From Paraburkholderia diazotrophica (GTDB taxonomy: Bacteria; Pseudomonadota; Gammaproteobacteria; Burkholderiales; Burkholderiaceae): a stretch of DNA of 64,000 nucleotides. The position numbers were made by a program, and so were the translations under genes. Below are positions 51,573 to 60,385 of this stretch, one piece after another. The stretch lies in NCBI RefSeq assembly GCF_900108945.1, contig NZ_FNYE01000021.1, forward strand, positions 1 through 64,000. Direction: 5' to 3'. Each line of letters starts with the position of its first letter. The first letter of the stretch is position 1. The notes below the pieces were generated by a model. It saw only the letters and a list, made by a program, of their open reading frames with translations, did no database searches and was not told where the DNA came from.

Positions 51573-54011
51573 TCAGCGCGTGCCAGAGCATGAACGCGAC
51601 GCGCCGTAGGCTGGCGCGACGCCTCGTTGTTTATCCTTCTGCCCCTCTCCGTTCTCCTCCGGCTGATCCAGCGCCATCCTGAAGCCCACGACGCCCGGGT
51701 CTTCCGTCCGCATAGTCGTGAAGCCGACGGCCGTCGCGAGCCCGATCATCGCCGAGTTCTCGCGCAGCGCCTCGCCGATGAGCCAATGCGTGCCGCGCGA
51801 GCGCGCATACGCGATGATGCGCTCCATCAGCAGACGCCCTAATCCCTTGCCCTTCTGATCCGAACGCACGGCCATCGCGAACTCGGCCGTCTCGTTGTCG
51901 GGGTCCGCGACCGCGCGCACGACGCCGAGCGTGCGGATCGAGCCGTCATCGTTTTGCGTCGTCGCGATCAGCGCCATCTCGCGGTCATAGTCGATCTGCG
52001 TCATGCGCGCGAGCTGCGAATGGTCGAACCGGCCGACGGCGCCGAAGAAGCGCAAGCGCAGATCGTCGGGCGTCATCGACTCGACGAAGTCGCGATGCGC
52101 GTCCTCGTCTTCAGGACGGATCGGCCGCACGGTGATGCGCTGGCCGCGCCAGTCGAGCGTTTCTTCATAGCGGCGCGGATACGGCATGATCGCGAAGCGC
52201 GTGCGGTTCGCCGACAGCCGCAGACGCGGCCCGACGATGGCCACGCCGTTTTTCATCACGCGCAGCGCGAGCTTGAGCGAAACGATCTCGCGGATCTCCG
52301 ACACTGCCTGCGAAATCGACGTCAGCGCGTTAAGAACAGGCTCGGGCGCAACCTCGCGTGCATACGCCGAATTCGACAGGATGTCGTCCGACAGAACCGG
52401 GTTGAGGGGCGGCAGGCCGAACACGCACATCGGCCGCGCCTCATCGTGTTCGGGCGGCGCGGTGAAGCGGAACACGGGGCCGAAGTTGTCGTCGTCGCGC
52501 AGCTCGACCGTGATGTCGACGACGGCATCTTCGCGCGCGTCGTCGGGCACCGTGCGCAGACTGAAGTGTGCAAGCAGCCGCGCCGCCTCGTCGCCGTCGA
52601 GCTCCGTCACGCCCGACGACAACGCCGCGCACGCCTGTGCCTGGGCCGCGTCGATGGCTTCCGGCACGCGCGACGGCTGGCCCTCGGGCGTCTGCATCAG
52701 CAGCTCGCGCACGAGCCGGTACTCGACGAGACGCTCGAACGCGCGCGCAAGACGCTGCGGCGTCGTGTGCACGGGAATGCCGTGCTCGTGCAACGCATCG
52801 CGCGTCTCGCGCTTCAAGCCGCCGAAAAAGCACGCGAGCAGCCCGCGATACGCGTAACGCTGATTCGCGATCAGCGCCTGCGCGACTTCCTCGACGGGCG
52901 CGCTGTGCGTCGACGCATGCACGACGAACGCGGTGCCCGTCGAACGCTGGTCGGCCAGCACCTTCAGCGCCATGCCGAAGTGCTCGGCACGCGCGTCGCT
53001 GCCGAGCAGCAGCGGATTGCCTGGCCTCGCGCGCGGCAACGCCTGTGCGAGCGCATCGACGGCACCAGGCGGACACGGCGCGAGCGTGTCGCCGGCGGCC
53101 TTGAAGGCGTCGGTGGCGAGCGTCGCGACGCCGCGGTCGCTCGTGATCAGCGTCGCCGTCGCGCCCGCCGCGACGCGTCCCACGCCGAGCGTTTCGATTT
53201 CATCCAGCAGATCGTCGAGCGCATCGACGCGCACCACGCCCGCGCGGCGAAACGCGGCGGTGTACAGCGCATCGGCGGGGTCGCTGCGGCCCGAGCGCAG
53301 CGCGAGCACCGGCTTGTTGCGCGCCGCCGCGCGCGCCGCCGACATGAACTTGCGCGCCGCCTTCACGGAATCGACTTCGAGCAGGATCGCGCGCGTGCCG
53401 GGGTCGCTCGCGAGATAGTCGAGCACGTCGCCGGCATCGACGTCGGCTTCGTCGCCGAGCGCCACCGCGTGCGAAAAGCCAAGGCCGCGCGCATGCGCCC
53501 AGCCGAGCACCGCGTTCGTCAGCGCGTTCGACTGCGATACCCACGCGACGCCGCCCGAGCGCACCGTCACGGAAGGCGCGCCGAGATGCGCCTTGAGCGC
53601 GGGCGTCACGATGCCGAGGCTGCCCGGCCCGACGACGCGCAGCAGATGCGGCCGCGCGGCTGCAAGCGTGTGCCGGACGTCGGCGCGGCCGTCGTCGTCG
53701 CGCGCCTCGCCGACGATGATCGCCGCGCGCGTGCCGTGGCCGCCGAGCGTGTGGACGATGCCCGGCCACGTCGACGGCGGCGTGCAGACGATGGCCACCG
53801 TCGGCGCATCGGGCAGATCGCCCGCGTTGCCGACGCACGCATGGCCGTCGAGCATGTCGTACTTTGGATTGACGGCCCAGACGGGGCCGTCGAAGCCGCC
53901 TTCGATCAGGCGCTTCCAGACCATCGCGCCTGTGCTGCCCTCGCGATTCGAGGCGCCGATCACGGCGACGGATTTCGGTCGAAACAACGCGTCGAGATTG
54001 CGTACGGTCAC
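51573..54011 (-). CDS. Acyl-CoA synthetase-like/GNAT fusion, Pat-type protein lysine acetyltransferase
   Basis: An 812-residue fusion. Residues 1–600 form an ADP-forming acyl-CoA synthetase-like module: CoA-binding (LFRPKSVAVIGASNREGSTGAMVWKRL), succinyl-CoA-ligase-like and ATP-grasp parts. Residues about 620–780 are a GNAT domain (VRPIRPEDEDAHRDFVESM, SDQKGKGLGRLLMERIIAYARSRG). This order matches Pat/PatZ enzymes that acetylate acetyl-CoA synthetase and other proteins. GTG at 54011 is the likely start, with GGAG 5 nt upstream. Whether the ligase half is catalytic cannot be told by eye. Confidence 0.9.
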   Translation of the reverse strand: MTVRNLDALFRPKSVAVIGASNREGSTGAMVWKRLIEGGFDGPVWAVNPKYDMLDGHACVGNAGDLPDAPTVAIVCTPPSTWPGIVHTLGGHGTRAAIIVGEARDDDGRADVRHTLAAARPHLLRVVGPGSLGIVTPALKAHLGAPSVTVRSGGVAWVSQSNALTNAVLGWAHARGLGFSHAVALGDEADVDAGDVLDYLASDPGTRAILLEVDSVKAARKFMSAARAAARNKPVLALRSGRSDPADALYTAAFRRAGVVRVDALDDLLDEIETLGVGRVAAGATATLITSDRGVATLATDAFKAAGDTLAPCPPGAVDALAQALPRARPGNPLLLGSDARAEHFGMALKVLADQRSTGTAFVVHASTHSAPVEEVAQALIANQRYAYRGLLACFFGGLKRETRDALHEHGIPVHTTPQRLARAFERLVEYRLVRELLMQTPEGQPSRVPEAIDAAQAQACAALSSGVTELDGDEAARLLAHFSLRTVPDDAREDAVVDITVELRDDDNFGPVFRFTAPPEHDEARPMCVFGLPPLNPVLSDDILSNSAYAREVAPEPVLNALTSISQAVSEIREIVSLKLALRVMKNGVAIVGPRLRLSANRTRFAIMPYPRRYEETLDWRGQRITVRPIRPEDEDAHRDFVESMTPDDLRLRFFGAVGRFDHSQLARMTQIDYDREMALIATTQNDDGSIRTLGVVRAVADPDNETAEFAMAVRSDQKGKGLGRLLMERIIAYARSRGTHWLIGEALRENSAMIGLATAVGFTTMRTEDPGVVGFRMALDQPEENGEGQKDKQRGVAPAYGASRSCSGTR

Positions 54012-54422
54012 GGTCGCTCCGCGAGTGAGATGGGCGCGCGGCAAGTTCCGCTAATGCGCGCGATTTCATCAGGATAGGCGAAGAGCAGCGACACAGTGAT
54101 GTCCGTGCGGGCGCGATGCCGCGCGTCGTGCTCTATCGCCGCCGATTTGCGTTCGATATCAGCGGATGCCTTAGGAGCCAGAGCCTGCATTCCGCCGATG
54201 CGGCACCCGGCCGCGCCTTTTCCGATGCGGCCCGCGTCCGCTTACGCGCCGCCTGGCGCACATGTAGAATCGCCCCACGCTCGCGGCGCGGCTCTGCGTT
54301 GACGCGCCGTGCCCGTGCGTTCAGGTTGCACTCAACTGGCAGCCGCCGGCCAGGGGAAGCGCGCCCGCAGGCAGTCCGCCGGAAGCGGGACATAAAAGAA
54401 TGATGAGACTGAAGGAAAATCC
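54012..54422. other. Divergent intergenic region
   Basis: About 410 bp with no recognised gene. It carries the LysR promoter candidate at 54242–54270 and should hold the promoter of the Pat-type gene. Open frames inside it have no family motif. Confidence 0.45.
54242..54270 (+). promoter_or_regulatory. Candidate σ70 promoter for the LysR gene
   Basis: TTACGC (54242–54247) and TAGAAT (54265–54270) are separated by 17 bp, about 150 bp upstream of the LysR gene. Confidence 0.45.
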
Positions 54423-55292
54423 ATGCGGCGTCTGCCCTCGCTGATCGCGTTGCGCTTTTTCGAAGAGACGGCCCGACACTTGAGTTTCAACCGCGCGGCC
54501 GTCGCGCTATGCGTCACGCAGGGCGCTGTCAGCCGGCAAATCAAGATTCTCGAAGAATCGCTCGGCGCGAAGCTGTTCGAGCGCGATCACAAGGGCATCC
54601 GTCTGACGACGGCCGGACTGCGACTGCTGCCGTGTGTGTCCGAAGCGTTCGATACGCTCGAGCGCGGCACGCTGCTCGTCACGACGGCCAAGGGCCGCCG
54701 GCGGCTCGTGCTCTCCGTGCCGCCGACCTTCGCAACGCAATGGTTTTCACCGCGCCTGGGCTCACTCGCGATCGAGTTGCCCGACGTCGTGCTTTCCGTG
54801 CGCACGGAGCCCACTGACGACTGTCACTGCAACATCCGCTTCGGCCACGACGCGCTGCCCGACGCACATTCAGAACGGCTGATGATCGAGCGGCATACGC
54901 TGGTCGGCGCGCCGCGGCTCGCGGGAGAACCGCTCGGCAAGCTGCTCGAAACGCTGCCCGCCTTGCACGTGCTGCACAACGACGCGCGCCTGAACCTGTG
55001 GCCGGACTGGCTCGACAAGGCCGGCCTGCCCGCGCGTTACGCCGAAAACGGCATCGAGTTCTCGACGCTCGAACAGGCGATCCATGCGGCGCGCAAAGGC
55101 GTGGGACTCGCGATCGTCGATCGCAACATGATCGTCGAGGAGCTGGACGAAGGCAGTCTTGCGCCGATGTCGGACGTCGAGGTCAGCGGCCCTTATGGGT
55201 ATTGGCTCGATATCGCTCTGCGCCACGAAACGCTGGAACACGTGCAGGCGTTTGCCGGCTGGCTGCGGGAACAGGTGCTGGAAATGTCGTAA
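54423..55292 (+). CDS. LysR-family transcriptional regulator (GcvA-like)
   Basis: A 289-residue regulator. The N-terminal helix-turn-helix (about 5–65) begins SLIALRFFEETARHLSFNRAAVALCVTQGAVSRQIKILEESLGAKLFERD, and the effector domain (about 90–285) includes NIRFG and GVGLAIVDRNMIVEEL. The pattern is that of the GcvA subgroup. Its target is unclear: downstream is prfC in convergent orientation, upstream the divergent Pat-type gene, which is the simplest candidate. A bidirectional terminator follows. Confidence 0.93.
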   Translation: MRRLPSLIALRFFEETARHLSFNRAAVALCVTQGAVSRQIKILEESLGAKLFERDHKGIRLTTAGLRLLPCVSEAFDTLERGTLLVTTAKGRRRLVLSVPPTFATQWFSPRLGSLAIELPDVVLSVRTEPTDDCHCNIRFGHDALPDAHSERLMIERHTLVGAPRLAGEPLGKLLETLPALHVLHNDARLNLWPDWLDKAGLPARYAENGIEFSTLEQAIHAARKGVGLAIVDRNMIVEELDEGSLAPMSDVEVSGPYGYWLDIALRHETLEHVQAFAGWLREQVLEMS

Positions 55293-55324
55293 AGCGCGGT
55301 CGTAACGCGCGATGCGTCTAAAGC

Positions 55325-55360
55325 AAAAAGCCGTGTTCGTTCTGGCGAACACGGCTTTTG
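55325..55360. terminator. Bidirectional terminator between LysR and prfC
   Basis: A perfect 14-bp stem AAAAGCCGTGTTCG/CGAACACGGCTTTT with a 6-nt loop lies between convergent genes, providing T-runs in both directions. Confidence 0.9.
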
Positions 55361-55421
55361 CCATTCAGCGGCGGCAAATTGTACAAATTGCGTACGGATC
55401 TCGCACAAATCGTGCGCGCCG

Positions 55422-57023
55422 TTACATCGCTTTCCTGAACGGCGCGCCCGAATGCTCGCGCAGTTCGTTGAACACGATCTTCGGCCACGCCTTCTGCGCG
55501 ACTTCGATTTCGGAGATGTGCGACGCGAGGTACGTCGGCGCTTCGGCGGCGTCGTATGCGATACGCGGCGAGTACGAATCGCAGAAGCGGCGCAGCTCGG
55601 CGGCATCGTCGCACGTCACCCAGCGCGACATGCGGTAGCGCGCGGGCGACATCCGCACGTCGACCTTGTATTCCGTCGATAGCCGATGCGACACTACTTC
55701 GAATTGCAGTTGCCCGACGGCGCCCAGAATCATCAGGCCGCCGACGACGGGCCTGAACACCTGGATCGCGCCCTCTTCGCCCAGTTGCTTGAGCGCTTCG
55801 CCGAGTTGCTTCGCGCGCATCGGATCGACCACTTCGACCGTCTGAAAAATTTCCGGCGCGAAGAACGGCAAGCCGACGAATTGCAGCAGCTCGCCTTCCG
55901 TCAGCGTATCGCCGAGACTCAGTGTGCCGTGATTCGGAATGCCGATGATGTCGCCCGCGTACGCCTCGCTGACTGTCTCGCGGCGCTGTGACAGGAACGT
56001 CACGACGTTGTTCGCGCGAAAGGTCTTGTTGTTGCGCGTGACCTTGAGCGCCATGCCGCGCTCGAACCGGCCCGAGCAGACGCGGATGAACGCGACGCGA
56101 TCGCGGTGCGCGAGGTCCATGTTCGCCTGCACCTTGAACACGACGCCCGTGAACTTCGGCTCGTCGGGCTGCACGGGACGCTGCACCGTCATCCGCGCGG
56201 ACGGCGGCGGCGCGAGATCGACGAGCGCGTCGAGAATTTCCTTCACGCCGAAGTTGTTGATCGCCGAGCCGAACAGCACGGGCGACTGCTGGCCCGCGAG
56301 AAATTCGTCGCGATCGAAGCTGGGCGTCGCGCCCGTGATCAGCTCGATCTCTTCCTTCGCGCGCACCCACGCGTGGCCGAAGCGGCGCTCGCCTTCTTCG
56401 TCACCGGGCGCGCGCACGGTCTCGACTTCGCCGCCGAGCGTGTCCTCGCCCGCGCGGAATACGCGCACCTGATCGTTCTGCACGTCGTAGACGCCCTGAA
56501 AGTCCTTGCCCATGCCGATCGGCCAGGTGAACGGCACGGCCGACACGCCCAGATGCTGTTCGATTTCGTCGAGCAGATCGAGCGGCTCGCGCACTTCGCG
56601 GTCGAGCTTGTTGATGAACGTGACGATGGGCGTCTTGCGACTGCGGCACACTTCGAGCAGCTTGAGCGTCTGCGCTTCGACGCCGTTCGCGCCGTCGATC
56701 ACCATCACGGCGGCATCGACGGCCGTCAGCACGCGATACGTATCTTCCGAGAAGTCTTCGTGGCCCGGCGTATCGAGCAGATTGATCACGCAATCGCCGT
56801 ACTCGAACTGCATCACCGAGCTTGCGACGGAAATGCCGCGCTGCTTTTCGATCTCCATCCAGTCGGACGTCGCGTAGCGGTTGCTCTTGCGGCCCTTCAC
56901 GGTGCCCGCGATCTGGATCGCGCCCGAAAACAGCAGCAGCTTTTCGGTGAGCGTGGTTTTACCCGCGTCCGGGTGGGAAATGACCGCGAAGGTACGGCGG
57001 CGTTTGAGTTCGGAGACTGACAT
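55422..57023 (-). CDS. prfC: Peptide chain release factor 3
   Basis: A 533-residue translational GTPase that removes RF1/RF2 from the ribosome after termination. G-motifs: SHPDAGKTTLTEKLL (G1), QRGISVASSVM (G2), DTPGHEDFSEDTY (G3), INKLD (G4). Domains II and III follow, with PVLFGSAINNFGVKEILDALV and GAVGQLQFEVVSHRL. The length matches E. coli RF3 (529). Monocistronic, with GC-rich repeats in its 5′ region. Confidence 0.96.
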   Translation of the reverse strand: MSVSELKRRRTFAVISHPDAGKTTLTEKLLLFSGAIQIAGTVKGRKSNRYATSDWMEIEKQRGISVASSVMQFEYGDCVINLLDTPGHEDFSEDTYRVLTAVDAAVMVIDGANGVEAQTLKLLEVCRSRKTPIVTFINKLDREVREPLDLLDEIEQHLGVSAVPFTWPIGMGKDFQGVYDVQNDQVRVFRAGEDTLGGEVETVRAPGDEEGERRFGHAWVRAKEEIELITGATPSFDRDEFLAGQQSPVLFGSAINNFGVKEILDALVDLAPPPSARMTVQRPVQPDEPKFTGVVFKVQANMDLAHRDRVAFIRVCSGRFERGMALKVTRNNKTFRANNVVTFLSQRRETVSEAYAGDIIGIPNHGTLSLGDTLTEGELLQFVGLPFFAPEIFQTVEVVDPMRAKQLGEALKQLGEEGAIQVFRPVVGGLMILGAVGQLQFEVVSHRLSTEYKVDVRMSPARYRMSRWVTCDDAAELRRFCDSYSPRIAYDAAEAPTYLASHISEIEVAQKAWPKIVFNELREHSGAPFRKAM

Positions 57024-57350
57024 GGGGTGTGGCGGTTAATGAGTTCGGGCAGGTTCGGGCTGAGCCTGTGGCCGGAGCGGCGGCTTTGGGCTTGCGGCTT
57101 TGGGCTTGCGGCTTTGGGCTTGCGGCTTTGGCTTGCCGCTTCGGCCCGCGCCGGGCTTGGCCGACGGACCGCTTCAGAGCAAGCGCAGCCGGTTGCGCGG
57201 TCGGCCGGTACGCCGCGCGGCATATATCGAGGCAGTGGCAATAGTTGCCGGTTGCCCATGCGTCGAAGCAACGGACGGAATGATACACGTGACAACGCGC
57301 GAAGGCGGGAAATCAGGCGGATAGGCCTATCGACAGGCCGCAAAGAAAGC
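57024..57350. other. Leader and intergenic region of prfC
   Basis: About 330 bp containing the 14-bp tandem repeat at 57081–57135 and presumably the prfC promoter. No gene was recognised. Confidence 0.45.
57081..57135. repeat. Tandem repeat, about four units of 14 bp
   Basis: CGGCTTTGGGCTTG is repeated three times perfectly (57081–57122), followed by a copy with one base missing (57123–57135). The 14-bp period shifts the reading frame, so it is not coding. It lies about 60 bp upstream of prfC. Confidence 0.93.
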
Positions 57351-57386
57351 AAAAAGCCCGAAGCCCCACGACGGGGCTTCGGGCTT
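57346..57386 (-). terminator. Terminator of the fae-like–MFS operon
   Basis: A perfect 14-bp stem AAGCCCGAAGCCCC/GGGGCTTCGGGCTT with a 5-nt loop; on the minus strand TTTTT follows. It lies 34 nt after the MFS stop. Confidence 0.92.
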
Positions 57387-57419
57387 GCAACAAGACAATG
57401 AATCGATGCGTGTGAACCG

Positions 57420-58826
57420 CTACGCGCCGCTCGCCTGGTTCAGCGTCAGATGCTTGGTCTCGGGCGCCCACGCAATCGACACGATCATGCCGACGAGCAG
57501 CACCGCGGCCAGCGCGAGCATCGTCGAATGAAAGCCGAGCCGTGCGATGCCGAGCGGCAGCAGGAACGTGCCGACGGCCGAACCGAGCCGGCTGCACGCG
57601 ATCGCGAGACCGACGCCGCACGCGCGCACTTCCGTAGGGAAGCACTCGGGCGGAAACACGCCGACGAGATTCGAGAACGCCGACATCGTCAGCGTGAACA
57701 CGGCGAAGGCGACGGTCATCCAGAGCGCCGCCGACTCGGGCAGCATGCTCAACGCAATCAGCGACACGCACGTGAGCGCGAACGAGCCGATCAGAAAGCG
57801 GCGGCGCGACAACGCGATCGTCAGCCAGATGCCGAGCAGCGCGCCGAGCACGAGAAAGCCGTTGAGCAGGAAATCCGCGCCCGAGCCGTTGTCGAGATGA
57901 ATCGCCTTGAGGATGGACGGCAGGAACGTGTAGATCGCGAAGTACGGGATCACGAGGCACACGAAAAACGCGCAGTTGAAAACCGTGCGGCGAATCAGGT
58001 CGGCCTTGAACAGCCGCGCGAAGCCGCCGCTCGCATGTGCATGATCGTCGTGCGCGCCGTCGAGCGTCACGTTCGGGCCGAAGTATTTCAGCACGACGGC
58101 CTGCGCCTCCGCGATACGCCCCTTGCCATGCAGCCAGCGCGGCGATTCCGGCGTGCCGATGCGCGCGACGAGCACGGCCAGCGCCGGCACGCCCGCCGAG
58201 GCCAGCAGCCAGCGCCACGCATCGGGCGACGCATCCGCGTAGTACATGGCGAGCACGTTCGCGACCACGTAACCGATCGTCCAGATCACGCTGAACGAGC
58301 CGAGCAGCGTGCCGCGATGCTTGCGCGGCGAAAACTCCGCGAGGATCGCGTGACCGACGGCGAAATCGCCGCCCATGCCGAAGCCGATCAGCACACGCAA
58401 CGCGCACAGCATCGCCGGCGACGTGACGTAGAACTGCGCAAACGCGGCGAGCGTGATGATCAGAAAGCTCAACAGGAAGATGCGCTGCCGGCCCATGCGG
58501 TCCGACAGCCAGCCGAACACGAGACTGCCGACGAAGATGCCCATCAGCGCGGAACTGCCGATCATGCCTTGCCAGAACGCGTCGAGCGGCATCTGCCTGT
58601 TGAGCATCGCGAGCGCATAGCCGATCGTGCCGAGCGCGTAGCCTTCCGTGAAGTGCGCGCCGAACGTCAGCCCCGCGATCTTGACGTGGAACGCGTTGAG
58701 CGGCACGTCGTCGAGCGGGATCGCATCGCCGGCCGCATGTGGATGGTGGGAATGCTCGCGCGCCGCAGCGCGCGAAGAATCGGAAGCGAGGCCGGTCGGC
58801 CGCGCAAGCAGGTCCTGGTCGGTCAA
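57420..58826 (-). CDS. MFS transporter, sugar-porter-like
   Basis: A 468-residue transporter with twelve predicted helices. MFS signatures GWLSDRMGRQRIF (loop 2–3), RVLIGFGMGGDFAVGHAILAEFSPRKHRG and PESPRWL (after helix 6) place it in the sugar-porter/aromatic-acid symporter part of the superfamily. The start is probably TTG at 58826, because AAAGGAG lies 8 nt upstream and no ATG exists before the first helix; the frame is open to 58934 with unlikely sequence. Last gene of the operon, it should import the substrate metabolised by the enzymes upstream. Confidence 0.9.
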   Translation of the reverse strand: MTDQDLLARPTGLASDSSRAAAREHSHHPHAAGDAIPLDDVPLNAFHVKIAGLTFGAHFTEGYALGTIGYALAMLNRQMPLDAFWQGMIGSSALMGIFVGSLVFGWLSDRMGRQRIFLLSFLIITLAAFAQFYVTSPAMLCALRVLIGFGMGGDFAVGHAILAEFSPRKHRGTLLGSFSVIWTIGYVVANVLAMYYADASPDAWRWLLASAGVPALAVLVARIGTPESPRWLHGKGRIAEAQAVVLKYFGPNVTLDGAHDDHAHASGGFARLFKADLIRRTVFNCAFFVCLVIPYFAIYTFLPSILKAIHLDNGSGADFLLNGFLVLGALLGIWLTIALSRRRFLIGSFALTCVSLIALSMLPESAALWMTVAFAVFTLTMSAFSNLVGVFPPECFPTEVRACGVGLAIACSRLGSAVGTFLLPLGIARLGFHSTMLALAAVLLVGMIVSIAWAPETKHLTLNQASGA

Positions 58827-58870
58827 GATGATGTCTCCTTTGTTATCGCTTGATCGCGTAATCTTGTATT

Positions 58871-58900
58871 CGCGCGTCCCGCAGTTCGCGCCGGGACGCG
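58871..58900. other. Intercistronic stem-loop
   Basis: A perfect 9-bp stem CGCGTCCCG/CGGGACGCG with a 10-nt loop (58873–58900) lies between the aldehyde dehydrogenase and MFS genes. No T-run follows, so attenuation or mRNA stabilisation is as likely as termination. Confidence 0.45.
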
Positions 58901-58945
58901 TACCCCCTGGCTCTCCGCCGCGCGTGGCGGACACAGCTTCGACGG

Positions 58946-60385
58946 CTAGCGCGCGAGGCCGCCCATCATCATGTACTTCAGCTCGACGTACTCATCCATG
59001 CCGTACTTCGAGCCTTCGCGGCCGAGCCCCGATTGCTTGACGCCGCCGAATGGCGCGACTTCCGTCGAGATGATCCCTTCGTTGATGCCGACCATGCCGC
59101 TTTCCAGCGCCTCGGCGACGCGCCACGCGCGCCCGAGATCGCGCGTATAGAAGTACGCGGAGAGACCGAACGGCGTATCGTTCGCGGCCTCGATCACTTC
59201 GTCTTCCGTCTCGAAGCGGAAGCACGCGGCGACGGGGCCGAAGGTCTCTTCTTCTGCAATCCGCATCGATTGCGTTGCATCGACGAGCACGGTCGGCTCG
59301 TAGAACGTGCCGCCCAGCGCGTGACGCTTGCCGCCCGTCAGCGCCTTCGCGCCATGCTCGAGCGCGTCGGCGACGTGCGCTTCGACTTTCGCGAGCGCGG
59401 CCTCGTTGATCAGCGGACCTTGCTCGACGTCGCCCTTCAGCGCATCGCCGACGCACATCTTCTTCACGGCTTCCGTCAGCGCTTGCGTGAACGCGTCGTA
59501 GATGCCGTCCTGCACGTAGAAGCGGTTGACGCACACGCAGGTCTGCCCGGTGTTGCGGAACTTCGACGCGATTGCGCCTTGCACGGCGGCATCGATGTCG
59601 GCATCGTCGAACACGATGAACGGCGCGTTGCCGCCCAGTTCCAGCGACAGCTTCTTCAACGTATCCGCCGACTGCTTCGCGAGCAGCTTGCCGACGCGCG
59701 TCGAGCCCGTGAACGATAGCTTGCGCACGACGGGCGACGCCGTCAGCACGCCGCCGATCGCGACGGCATCGCCCGACACGATGTTGAACACACCCGCCGG
59801 AATGCCCGCGCGCGCGGCGAGCACGGCGAGCGCGAACGCCGACAGCGGCGTTTCTTCCGAAGGCTTCAACACCATCGTGCAACCGGCCGCGATCGCGGGG
59901 CCCGCCTTGCGCGTGATCATCGCGAGCGGAAAATTCCACGGCGTGATCGCAGCGACCACGCCGACGGGCTCGCGCGTCACGATGATCTTCGCGTCGGGCT
60001 TCGGGCTCGGAATCACGTCGCCGTAACTGCGCTTCGCTTCTTCCGCGAACCATTCGAAGAAGCTCGCCGCATAGCCGACTTCGCCCTTCGCCTCGGCGAG
60101 CGGCTTGCCCTGCTCGCGCGTCAAAAGCTCGGCGAGCGCGTCGCGATGCTCGAGCATCAGCTCGCCCCAGCGCTTCACGCGCGCGCCGCGTTCCTTCGCG
60201 GTCAGCGCGCGCCAGGCGGGGAAAGCGCGCCCGGCGGCATCGATCGCGTGCGCCGTTTCATGCGCGCCGCCCTTCGCGACGTTCGCGATTACCTCGCCCG
60301 TCGCCGGATTGCGCACCGCGTATGTGTTCGCGCTTTCGTACCACTCGCCGTCGATGTAGTGGCCCGTGCGGAGAAATTCGCTCAT
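58946..60385 (-). CDS. NAD(P)-dependent aldehyde dehydrogenase, succinate-semialdehyde type
   Basis: A 479-residue aldehyde dehydrogenase. The conserved asparagine lies in TPWNFPLAMITRK, the general base glutamate in LSLELGGNAPFIV and the catalytic cysteine near residue 283 in NTGQTCVCVNR. FGPVAACFRF and SGLGREGSKYGMDEYVELKYMM are typical of GabD-like enzymes. The ATG overlaps the aldo/keto reductase stop by 4 nt, so the two are coupled. The context (reductase, Fae-like protein, importer) does not single out GABA degradation; a related semialdehyde or glutarate-type substrate is possible. Confidence 0.92.
   Translation of the reverse strand: MSEFLRTGHYIDGEWYESANTYAVRNPATGEVIANVAKGGAHETAHAIDAAGRAFPAWRALTAKERGARVKRWGELMLEHRDALAELLTREQGKPLAEAKGEVGYAASFFEWFAEEAKRSYGDVIPSPKPDAKIIVTREPVGVVAAITPWNFPLAMITRKAGPAIAAGCTMVLKPSEETPLSAFALAVLAARAGIPAGVFNIVSGDAVAIGGVLTASPVVRKLSFTGSTRVGKLLAKQSADTLKKLSLELGGNAPFIVFDDADIDAAVQGAIASKFRNTGQTCVCVNRFYVQDGIYDAFTQALTEAVKKMCVGDALKGDVEQGPLINEAALAKVEAHVADALEHGAKALTGGKRHALGGTFYEPTVLVDATQSMRIAEEETFGPVAACFRFETEDEVIEAANDTPFGLSAYFYTRDLGRAWRVAEALESGMVGINEGIISTEVAPFGGVKQSGLGREGSKYGMDEYVELKYMMMGGLAR

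Noticed and set aside
51954..54077. 707-codon plus-strand open frame
   Set aside because: Antisense to the Pat-type acetyltransferase; no recognisable domain.
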